Shown piece by piece: positions 10,620 to 22,600 of a stretch of DNA of 64,000 nt. Numbering within the stretch: the stretch's first letter is position 1; each line of letters starts with the position of its first letter. Position numbers and translations under genes: made by a program. A model generated the notes under the pieces. That model saw nothing but the letters and a program-made list of their open reading frames with translations, had not been told where the DNA came from and ran no database searches. The DNA lies in NCBI GenBank assembly GCA_012845835.1, contig JABAKD010000002.1, positions 7,062,603 through 7,126,602 of the forward strand. The letters are read 5' to 3'. The DNA comes from Undaria pinnatifida. Lineage: Eukaryota > Sar > Phaeophyceae > Laminariales > Alariaceae.

Positions 10620-13600
10620 CTGCCAAAACAAAAACGGAGGGAAGAGCGGTATGGTGTGGTGTGCGTGGTACCAAAAGCAAAGATCAAGGTCGAGAGATGA
10701 GACCGCGTTTAGTCTACGCCTATCACTTTAGTACAGTGCATACGTTCTGCGCTAGGGGGGAGGGGAGGGGGGGGGGCACTTGTGGGACCTTTTTGTTTGA
10801 GCGGCTGGGGTCGCTCGCACGATCGGCCCCCCCGTTTCATTGCCGTCTTCAGCTTTTGCCGCCGTTTTAATTTTGCGATGTTAGTCCACAATGGAATGGT
10901 CAGCTACGCTGCGCCAAGGAATATAGCCTAAAGCATATTTGTCGGTGAGGCAGTCATTCATGCCGTGACGAAAAAAAAAACAACGAAAACCCAGCAGCGG
11001 AAAAAGGGGGGTACCCCCCCCCCTACTGTAGCCTTGGTCAATGGTATCCCGATTTAAGAGCGCCCAGGATAAGAACATTCTGGACTTAACCCCTTTAGAG
11101 CCCCCGAACCCCTCCATATATTAAATGCAAGTAATTTTGTCCCCAAAAACGGGTTTCCAGTTGTAAAGGGGTTAAGGGAGGCCAGGATAAGAGCATTCTG
11201 GACTTAAGAGCGCCCAGGATGAGAGAATTTCGGACTTAAGAGCGCCCAGGATAAGAGCATTCCAGACTTAAGAGCGCCCAGGATAAAAGCATTCGGGGCT
11301 TGAGAGCGCCCAGGACAAGATAATTCTGGACTTAAGAGCGCCCAGGATGAGAGCATTCCGGACTTAAGCTCGCCCAGGTTTTTTTCTTGTTTGGCGATAG
11401 GATTTTGTTTTTTTATCTGGGCCATGGGGTTGATTGGTCATCGGCTTGAACTCGTTTTTTTTTTCTCCAAAACCAGTATTGGGTGGGGCGCAAAGGTCCT
11501 CAACTGAAACAATCAGAAAAAAAAGCGTGCAGCACGGTAACCGCAGCAATATCCTTGCACGCCTCGGACCTCGGACAGGCGAGATGATCCGCAGTAGCAG
11601 GTCTTTCGGGGCCGGCACGTCCCTGAAGCACATGACCTGCACGACCTAGATCGTCGTCTGCCCGAAGTGTCGAACCTTGCCTCTGGTACGGCTTTCGGGT
11701 ACGAATTGTGAGTACGCACGCGGCCTGTTCCCCATGTACCGTCCCATTTTTTTTTTTAAAGGCTGCATGCAGACGGGTGCGGCAGCGTTCGAAACCGGCC
11801 TTCAGTACCGTAACTGACACAAGATATCACCCGTACATAAGAAATCACCCCCCCCACAGGATACGACACCCCGGTGATCATTTTGGGCGTTTTTGACAAA
11901 CCATCGATTTATCACCCGGAGTACATAAGATAACACACCCCGGTGATATCGTAGTGTAGATTTGTGGTTTTGTGGGTTTGGTTCGATTTTTGGTCGTGGT
12001 GTCTCTGCGTAACTCTTTTTTGGTCGTACCGATAGCGAGGTAGGCAGCATCAGCCCACTTTTGTGTGTGGGCAGGACGGATGGTGCAGCCACCGCCTCGT
12101 ATCATGTCGGGCGAGGTACCTTCGATTTAGGTATATTTTATTTTTTTATGCTCCAATCCAAGCCCGTATTTTGTTTGAAACTTTCTTCGGCGCTGAGGGG
12201 GTTGAGTCATCGCCGAGGTCATGTGCTAAGGAATTTCGTCACTTAGGTTGGGCCCCTTTGTTTTACCACAACCCGGTATCACAGGTAGGTACCTACAGCA
12301 GGAGTGCGATGCAGCTGCAAGTGTTCGTGCAGGCATACCACACCCCTTCGAGTGTGCGGCAGCAGCGGTTCAACTTTTTTTACACCCGCTTTTATCACAC
12401 CCCCAAACACACCCAGTGGGTGTTCGGACGTGCTACCACCCCCCTTTGTTATCACCCCCCCTCATTTATCACACCCCCAAACACACCTTGTGGGTGTTCG
12501 GACGTCCTATCACACCCCCTGGTTTATCACACCCCCCTTGGGCCCTCTGCGAGCTTCTCTTTATCACCCGGGGTACACAAGATATCACACCCGCCGCAGG
12601 ATACCACACCCGGTGATCATATTTTCAAATCCCAAAATGCTATCACCGGGGTGTGTTATCTTGTGTCAGTTACGGTAGTTACCCGAGCTCCACGGTTGGT
12701 TCTAGCGTATCTGTTTCTCTTCTTCTGCAGCAGGGAGTCAACCCACGACAGGAGACAGGGTCTGGGGCGTACTCCTTTGCTGCTTGCGTTAGTCATTCGA
12801 CCATTGACCACACATCCCTTTCGAGACGGAGCACCGTTGTTCCTACTCCTAATAGAGACATCTCCGACATTTGGGCGCTCGTTACGTTTGTTCCAAAATA
12901 CTACATTAAAAAAAAAAATGTTTGGTATTTTCCTATCCCCGTCCTGTTTCGCCGCCTGTGGCCGCCATCTATCTTGTAGGATAGTGATCGTTTTCCTACG
13001 GTGGGAATTGCAATTTAAGGAGGCGTTTCTGACCGGGGTTGAGCTCCCCAAGGGAGGAACTACCGGTATTTCTGACATTTTCACGAGTACAATGGTTGAT
13101 TTTGAGGACTAGCGAATAGAGGTCTTGGCCGGATTTGCGCGCGTGAACGCCTTCCAAGGAGAAACGTTTCGGGCGAGATTTTCAGAAAAAATCTTAAGAA
13201 TCTGCTGCATCCCCCTAAACGGTGGAGTTGACTCAAGCGTGCTGCAGGATCAGCTCGTTTTATTTTTTATTGTGTGTGTGTTTCGCTCTTTTTCGTCATT
13301 CAAAATGATTGGTTTTGCCGCAGGGACGGTGCAACACACTTGATACGTACGTGCAGATGTTGGAACGTGCCGGTTGCGGCCAAGTCGACTCCGAAAGGCG
13401 GTAAAAGCAATTCGGGATGTCGTCAATTAACGTCCAGCAGTAGCCGCCGAGTTGTCGAGAAGATTGATACCAACGAGTTTCACGCACCAGGGCTGTACGA
13501 GACAGATTCTCCATGACTACGACGGACATGGGTCAGTAGATTGGCACCGAAAACCGAGGATACTCGTAGTTCCTGCCCGGTTCCCGCTCGATTGAATGGT

Positions 13601-16600
13601 TTCTTTTGTGTGGTAAGGTCGGCAACTCTTCCATCAACCTGTTTGTCAGAGATGGAGTCCTAAGGCGCCCCCGAAACGTGCTTAGCAGCGGGCATTGTAA
13701 GCTGACAGTTAACTGAAACAGAGACGAAAAGTTTTCATACAGTGCCGTAGTCATTCACCACACTGGCTCTATTAACTCCCATGCGCGGTTTTAGCATATT
13801 TTTTCGCGGCCATGCTGCTAGAATGGAGGCATAAGCTTCCACGAGGTACCTCAGGCCGCCTGTCTCCAGCTCGTAACCTTTCCCAAACTCGAGAACAGTT
13901 TTGGCGTAGGGTAGCATATTCGACAGATAATTGGGACGAGTTACCTACGAGCTACCTCTGCTATGGTAGCCTCATCGGGTACGTCCACGCACGAGAAAAC
14001 GATGCCACTCATCATGGTGCCGTACGGCAACGGGTTCGCACCCAATATATATATATATATAATTTTTCCTTGGACTCCGTACCCGAGGAGCTCTGCAAGT
14101 CACCCAAAGCACGACTGATGCGTGCGACGATAAAGGCGCACCACTGTTTTTTCTGAGGTTTGAGTCTTACTACGGTAGCCCCCCCCGACTAACTTTTCCA
14201 ACTAACTTTTCTTTAACGAAATCGCCGGTTTTGAAAACCAGATCCAGGCCGTATCTACTGCAATACGGTGGTGCCCCTTTTGCCGTCCCGACGACATCGT
14301 TCGATAGTCCTTTTGCAAGCAAGAAAATGGTTGAGGGTGTTTTCTTCATAGCATCCTTCCTCGTATCGAGCAGCCATGATGATGAAACGTTCGTTTAAGA
14401 AAACCGCCGATTTGGGGGGGGAGGGGTATCGTAGAATCAGTCGTTTCCTCAATTTTGGGAGCTTAAGACCTCTCCCAAAAAACTGATTTGGAGAAAAATA
14501 ACTGCTACCGCCGGAAGATAAACTCCATGGTACACGACGAGAATCATGCAAAAGAAAAATGATCAAATCCGACGATTTTGGGCTAAGGAGCCCAGTCGTT
14601 CGGAAGCCATTTCAGATGGAAAGAAAAGGCTGCCTCTACCGTGGTATGCGTCGATTTCTCTCATAAAAAAAATAATAATAACAACGAAGCGCAACCGGAG
14701 AACAATCCTATGGCTTACAGCAACGATAAATATTTTACAAAACTCCCCCCCCCCCACAGACACGATATCGGGAACAAGGAATCGCGTCAAGATATCGAAA
14801 AAAATTCCATCCAAAACAAGAACAAGCCTCTACAGTACCTTTACCATAGAAAACGGGTCTGTGGCCAACCCTTGCTTTCTTTCTCACCGCTCTATCCTAG
14901 CCATTTCCTTTTGGTGTCTCTCTTTCACCGCCGCATCCAGGTGTCTCCTCTCCCTGTCCCTCTTGCGCCTAAGTTTCGCCTGCCGCTTTTTCTCCACCGC
15001 GGCGGCTTCTCTACGCCCTTCCTCCCCGGCTTCTCTCTCGGCTCTGCCTCGACGAAACAGGCACAGGGTGAGGGTGGTACAATAAAGAAACCGTACACAT
15101 GGAACGAAAATTAAAACGAAAACAGAAACCAACAAAAAGGGGACACAAAACAAACGAAAGGAGTTGCTTTGTTTAATCCTTTCTAACGTATTTATGTAGG
15201 ACAATGACAAAAATAATGGGCGTTCTCCAATTCGTTCCGCGAGATTTCAGGTCGGACAATGAAACGGAAATACCGTTCCGATTGGTACAACTGTGAGTGA
15301 GCTCACTATTACGGAGATCTATTGTTAGCAGGATGAATTATCAAGCAACAAAGGGGGCAAAAAAGCATCCGGCTTTGTGTAAAAGCGCTTGCCTACGGTT
15401 TTTTTTCGTTGGCTGGTCTTGCCAAGTATACAGAGCCTCGATCGAACACAGTTGTAGCGCAGGAGAGCTCGGCAATAAAGTTGCGATGCATCCCATTTTT
15501 TGTGAAATTTCATCCTGTTAACAATGAATCTCCGTAATATATGTCGTCTGTCGCTGTTTCTCTATGGCGGCTGCCTCTCTGTCTCGCCCGTGCCCCCCGG
15601 CTTTCCTCTCGACCTTGCCTCGGCGAAATAAAACCGCGGACAGAGCGCGAATGGGGAAGAGGGTGATTCAACCAACCAAAATATGTTTGCGCCATTTTTA
15701 CAGTGTGCGGAATTAGCGTTTTGGACCCACGTTCGCGAACCAGCATCAGCTCACGATTCTGAACTTGTCACCGCACTGCTGGCGGGACGGTTTCGGAACG
15801 CGGCCGCGCCTGTGCCTCCCCCTCCTCGACCCACTCCCCCCCCCCCTCTCCCTACCCCAGTCGTCCCCCAGCCACCTCCCCCTCCCCCTACCCCCTGTCT
15901 CCCGGGTTTCCCACCTCTTTTCTTCTTCTTCCAAGTCTAACGCCGCTTTCCTGCGCGCAATCTCCCCGCGTGCCAGCGTCTTGGCTTTTCGCTCGGCGCG
16001 GGACGCAATCGCCCGATCCCTCGCACGCCGACGAGCGCCCCGCTCTGCCTCCAATGCTTCTCGGTTTTCCCTTTTTTTTGTACGAGGCGGGGTTGGAGGG
16101 GGGGGTTGGGGTTGGGGTTGGGGTTGGGGTGGGGATGTGGGTTTGGGTGCGGGCGGGGATAGCCTTTTGAGGGGGGTGGTGGGGGTGCGGGCGGGGGGGG
16201 TTGAGCCCTTCTCAAATAACGCTTCCACAACGATCCACCGCAGACGGAAAACTCGAAACTCCCTTCAAGAGGTCTCGGCGCTAGGGGCATGATATGGTGA
16301 CGGCAGCAGGAATTCGCGCTCACATCTCCAGTCTCAGTGCCTTTGCGGCTCTTCGAGCATGGGCAAGCCGAAGCTGCTCTGGGTCTCGGCAAACCGCAAC
16401 TACAGGCTTTGCCACCGTCGCTCCTCCCGCCTTCGCCTGTGCGGTTCGACAACGTGGAGGATGTGTAGGGGGCGGAGTGGCGTTCTTCAAGCAGGTGGGG
16501 AAGGGGACTGGACCTGTGCGGTCTATTTCCGAGGGCTCGTTGGTAGCGGTATCGATAGGTCCGTTATTTTAGGAACTGGTGTTTGGCGATAACCACACAG

Positions 16601-19600
16601 ACGAAGGAAATCCGCAGGTGTTCGCGGAGCTGTAGCAAGTATCGATACCCTAAAACCCTTTTGCATTACGTACCGCCGAAATGGGACACGAATATTCGTT
16701 CTGTATGGAAGATAATTAAAGTAGTGATTCTAAAAAAGCGAGTCGCTGAGCGTTTACCCAAAGCAAACCGTGGAGGAAACGCACAGCCTGCGTCCCTCCC
16801 TTCCTCCTCTCCCCGCCCCTCCCCCCGCCGCCCCTCCCTCCCCCCCCCCCCGTCCTGTTTTTGACTGACTTGCCTCCGCTTCGACCGCGCCGTCTCCTTC
16901 CACCGCAACAACGGCTGTTGATCCATCACCGCCGCCGCCCGCTCCCGTTCCCGTTCCCGTTCCCATTCCCATTTCCGTTCTCGTTTCCGATCCCGTTCCC
17001 ATTCCCGTTCTCGTTCCCGATCCCGTTCCCAATCCCGTTCCTGTTCCCATCCCCGTTGCCCCCCATGCCCCTTCTCCAGGATCCTCTCCCGCAGTGAACG
17101 ATTCTTCTGGTGCCGATTCCCAGTCCGCGGTATCACCACCGAGGCTCGAGCCCCCTCCTCCTCCTCCCCCTCCTCCTCCTCCTCCTCTTGCTCCTTCTCT
17201 TCCACCATGCTTGCTGTTGTCAAAGGCACTCCCAGTTCGCGCTTGGGGTTAGGATTGGGATTAGGGGTAGGGTTAGGGTTAAGGGTTGGGTCAGGGCTAG
17301 GGAAACAAGGGCGGGTGAGAGTTGGGGGGGGGGCGGGGGAGGGGGAGAGGGAGAGGGAGGGGAGGGGGGGGGGGAGGGGGGGAGACGAGGGAGGGGGGAT
17401 GGAAGTGGGAAAGCGGGAGACGGGGAGTGGTATTGGCTAGCCGCACAACAGCAGTAGCGATATGGATGAGTATCGATGCACAGTATCGCAAGGTTTTTAC
17501 CTTCTTCGGTAGCAGTGTGAAACGCCTTCCGCCTTTCGTCTAGGTACGGACGCGCTTCCAGACCGTCGTCCCGCATGCTCCGAAGGATTGCGATGTGCGT
17601 GTCGTCCAAACCCCGGGCTAAATTTCGGTAGAGCTCTCCACTGCTACCGCTGCGGCCGCCGATGCCGCGGTTGCCACCAGTGCCGTTCCTGTTCGCGTTC
17701 TTGTTCCCGTTCCCGTTCCCGTTCCCGTTATCGATACCGTTACCGTCACTGCCGTTGCTGTTGATGCTGATTACGCTGCTGCTACTGTTGCTGCTGCTAC
17801 CGCCGAGCTTGCCCTTTTCGCTGTTGCGGGAGCCGCGTCGAGCTCGCGATGGGTTGTTTTCGGTTTTTATCGTCGCCGTCTGATCCTCCTGGTGCTGGTG
17901 CTGGTGGTGCTGGTTCGCTCCTAAAGCGTCAACGCCACCGCGACCGACGCCCTGTTTCCCCTCTCTCTGCCAGCCAAGAATTTTTTCGTCGTTAACAATG
18001 AGGTTGGTTGTTCTGAAGACAAGACATAGCTTTGTTTCTGCCCGTATAGAACTACACCGGGGTTTAGGGGACAGCTCACTCGGATTTTTTGCGGAGCAAT
18101 ATTTCCAGTAGGATACCAAAGGGGTTGAAATGACCACGGGCGGAAGGATGGGAATTAAAACGAATCCATCCTACACCTTGGGAGTATAGCGATGGCTCCG
18201 CCTCACTGCACCCTCTGCTCGAAGTTCCTCGCTTCGCAACTGATATCACTACCCTGCGTGGATCTGATCGGCCAAAACATTTTGGCACGTGCTAAGCACA
18301 CCCCTGCTATTCCCTATTTATTTCGAGGAAACTACACAAAAAAGGAATGGCGCCAAGACGAGACGCCGGACTGTGAAGATGGCGAGTGCGTGTGATGGGA
18401 GGCGTCGGGGAGATTTACGCTTTCGATTTTTACCCCAGAGTTCCGAGAAAAAAAAAAATGCACGGTTTCGAATTTCCCCTCTTTACTCCCAATAATGTTT
18501 TGTTACACTATAAGTTGTTCATTCGATTTGCCGCCGGGTCACCGACGGAGGAGATGCAAGCATAGGGTTCGTCGCTCCAACCCAGCTTTAGGCGTTTCTA
18601 AGTTTGGGACCTGCTCCTTTCGAATCAAGGAAAAGGCTCTTTGGTGTCCGCAACCTGTCCATCTCTTTTTTTAAATCGGCATCGCGACCACAGAGTATGT
18701 AGCAACCCCCATCGCGCACGATCCACAGGGGATCGCGTCGGGTCGACATGCTGGCGCATCCTACCACACGGCTGCTTACGCTTGCTGCAGTAACGGCGAT
18801 CGTCGACAGTGACAGCTCGCGCTGCCGCTGCCTCATGAATCGTAGGGTACACGAGCTATCTCTGGATTGTAAATGAAATCGAGTTAAATCGACACACGAC
18901 AGTGGCTATGGAAATACGTGGAAGCGTGGTGAATCTTGATCTTCCCGAAGCATCCCACGGTAGGGGGTTGCAGTTTTTGTGCCAAAAAAAGGTATACCGT
19001 CTGTCCGATTGAGCTCCTCACATGTGAGGAACTGCCGGTGTTAAGGAAGTGATTTCACGAGTACATGCGTTGTTGTTTTAGGTACTAAGGCACAGAAGCT
19101 TGGTCGAGTCGTGCGAACGAACGCCTTCGAAGTCATGTTTCGGGTGAGGTATTGAGCTAGCTCCTCATGTTAGCACCTCAGAAAATTCTTAGAATCTGCT
19201 GCTGCACCCCTACATAGCGTGGGATGGCTCCTTCCCGAAGCATAATATATGTAGAGAACGCGAGTGCTGATTTCCCAGTTTAGTGATGATGGTGTATATC
19301 TAACACCCGCTACGGTAGCGGGGAAGGACGTTCGTGCCCCCCCCCCCCCCCCCGCCTATATTATGTATAGGTTGGGTTGGAGTCGGTTGGCAACGACAGT
19401 GTAAAACATGCCGCCCGCTACATAAGCTACACCCGGATGCCGTTTTTTTTTTTTTCGTGTATTTTGTGGCGGTCGATCACAGCTGGCGGTCGAGTCAGAT
19501 CATTTGCGTCGGGTGGAGACATTTGCTTCGCACAAGGGGAATGATAGTATCACGTACTGTAGTGCTCATGGGTAGGCACCCACGAGGCAGTCGCATAGTA

Positions 19601-22600
19601 TTCCCATTGCCGTCTCTGGAAGTGGCCATAGAACTAAATTAACTCGTTGAAGCTGTCATCCATAGGCAAGTCCGCCTCACAAGCGGTTCTTAGTGGGATG
19701 CAGCTCACCCTTCATGCCACTCGCCGAACACCTCACGGTGCTTCGCGCTTGGTGCAAGCAATGCCTGCCTGGTCGGTGAAACCCCGACGTGCTCCGTCCC
19801 GGCATAGTAGGGATGCGAGGGTCTATGGTCATATGACTACGGCCATGCATGAATATCGAGTACATCCCTCGCCTTCCGGGGTTCTTTTCTTGCCCTCTCG
19901 TCCACTCTTGCCGTGGAGGAGCTACCTCTACGATGTTTGCCAACAACATGAAAGTAGCACCACTAGCGAAGAACAGGTGGTGGCCCTAGTAATGGAGAAG
20001 GGGGATTCGCCCCCCCCCCCGCACCTTGCAGGATTCTCTGCCCTGCTCCCTGCCCCCGTCTCACCTTCGAGGAGCTACCGCTACGGTGCAGCAGGCGTCG
20101 ACGTAGGACAGACGACTCTATCTCCTGGTGGGCTTCGCTGGCGGCGGCGGCAAGTCGGCGGCGAAAGTCCACGGTCCGATCGAGCTTCACCTCTTTCGCC
20201 TACACGCATCGCAGTTCGGGGGATCACCAACAACATGTTGAAACAATAGACAATGGTAGTGGCGCATCTAATTTCACAACCATGTGGTGGTGAAATAGCC
20301 TCGGGAAGGGGGTTGGAGAAGAGGAAGGGGGATTAGGAAGGAGGGGGGGGGGAGGGGGTCGACGTAGGAGGAGGTGCTCTGGCTCCTGGTGGGCCTCGCT
20401 GGTGGCAACGGCGAGACGGTGGAGAAAGTCGACGGTCCGGTTGAGCTTCATCTCCTTGGCCTACGAGAACCAAGCAGCTTTAGAGAAAGCCGCAAAAAAA
20501 AAAACAAAAAAACAGGAGCGGTGTTGTGGTTATGTAGCATTAGGACGTGAGTGGGGCTAGGGGTAGAAGGAGGGGAGGGAGTTGGTGGGGAGTTGGACGG
20601 TGGAGGGGGGTGGGAGGCAGCTGCTCGGGGGATGGGGAGGGGGGGGCGGCGATTGCTGCAGCCGCGATCCGTTGTTCAAATATTTATCATGCTTGTTCAT
20701 AGAGTGCGATGCACCGATCGGAGGCTTGGGCATCGGAAAGAGGAAGACATTGTCGGCGCGGTGCTCAGCAACACCGTCGAAGAAGGGAACGGTACAGAGA
20801 ACGGTACTGCCGTAGCCGCATCGTCAAATTCTGATAGGCCACTTGCCCAATCTTAGAAAACTTCTGCTTTGGCTGATATTCGGTGGTCGGTACCTGCTTC
20901 GCACGGGCTTGGGGCCTCAGCCAGTCAGCCAGCCTCGCCACAGAGGTTTCGCAAGCGTAACCTCTTAATTTTGATGGCTCTTTTCGAGCTACTAAGCAAG
21001 GACCTAACTGCAAAACCTAGCCAATTGCCCTGGTACCAGTTAATAGCTAGTCGGTCACATGGTTTGAAGTATACCATAATCAGTCAACTCACACAACTCC
21101 GACCAAAACGTATTGCGACGAGTGTGGAGTTCAGCGCGGTGTATTCGGGCACCTAACTTTTTATTTTGTTTTTTCTTCGCCCAGGCTTGAACCTCACTCG
21201 GCCAGCCTGGCCACAGAGTTGACGTAAGCGTGACATCGCTCTTTCATGACGACATTCGAGCTGCCCCGCAAGGAATGGTTGTACCTAGCCAAATAATACC
21301 TAGTCGGCGACGTTGCTTTTTTGTTTTGATAATTTCTTGTACGTTCCAGCCCGACTCGAAAGAGGGTTGACCCTCCGCGACTTTCTAGACAAGCCGTGGT
21401 CACAGGTGCCTTCCCCTTCCCCCCCCCGGTACGTGCTCTCATGTTTATCCCACATAGGTTCTGGCATTCCCACTTTCCAGCTTTTGATACTCGTCGATAT
21501 AACATCGAATTTCGCTACATACCAGTCGAGATAGCCAGTCACGAGCCTAGTCAAGATACTGTTACGACAGAAAGAGCCCAGTGGGATGTTTGGTGACGGT
21601 AAAATATGGATCTGTACGGTACAAATTGAGCCAAATGCGGTGCAACCAGAACAATATGCGGGGCAACCCTAGCCAACGAACTTGAACACGTGTATCTCAG
21701 TGGAATATTTGGTGCCGGTAAGATACGGATCCGTACGGTTCAACCTGAGCCAGATGCGGTGCAACCAGAACCACATGCGGTGCAACCTAAGCCGATGAAC
21801 TTCAACACGCATAAATGTACCTGGAAATGCACCGGGTATCCCATATCTTCATGCTTAATATCTGGTATTTGGTACATTTGGAATATTCTTACCTCCTTCG
21901 CCCGGGCTTGGGCCTCGGCTACCCTCGCACCGGGTGCACTATTTGTTCAAGCGTAATATCTGACATTTAGTACCTTCTGACCTTCTTCGCCCGGGCTTGG
22001 GCCTCGGCCAGCCTTGCCACAGAGGTGTCGTACGCGTGACGTCTATCTTTGATGATGTTTCCGAGCTGCTCAGCGACCGCTGCCAGCGACTGTTCACCTA
22101 GCGCCTGCCATGCCGGAGCGAATTTTTGATGACGGTGATTGCTAGCGTTAGTTTTTTTTTAGTTCTTTACCCGAAGTTTTTCAACGCAATCTCCGATTGG
22201 CCGATGTGCGTAGATCTGTGAGTCGATGCCGCTTGTGTCGCCAACTAGTCACTACCTGATAGTCGGCCTATTTGGTTAGTTGTTTCCCGGAGGTGCTGAG
22301 TGTCCGACTTGTTAAATCTCCATACTTGTAGGAAGGATTGCTTATTTAGCTGCCTTCGGAGCGGGGATTCCCCGGGCCGGAGGGAGCTGTCTAGGCTTGA
22401 TTCGCTGGCCTGGCTTACGTCGGCAAGTAGGATGACCACCAGCTGGCCTCGCCAGCCAATCTGCCGACACAAGACATTTAGTCGGCTGTCGACACCTACC
22501 GATCAGTTAGTAGTCGTGAAACCCTGCCCATTCACATGATTCATGATACCACTCTTTCTGCTGCGTGCTCGCGCTGGAAGCTTGATGAGGCCGCACATAC

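Noticed and set aside
12063..13112. 349-codon plus-strand frame
   Set aside because: It spans the 870-bp inverted-repeat element and an antisense LINE copy, so it cannot be one gene.
17245..17305. Telomere end or fusion point
   Set aside because: TTAGGG-like units are few, degenerate and intronic.
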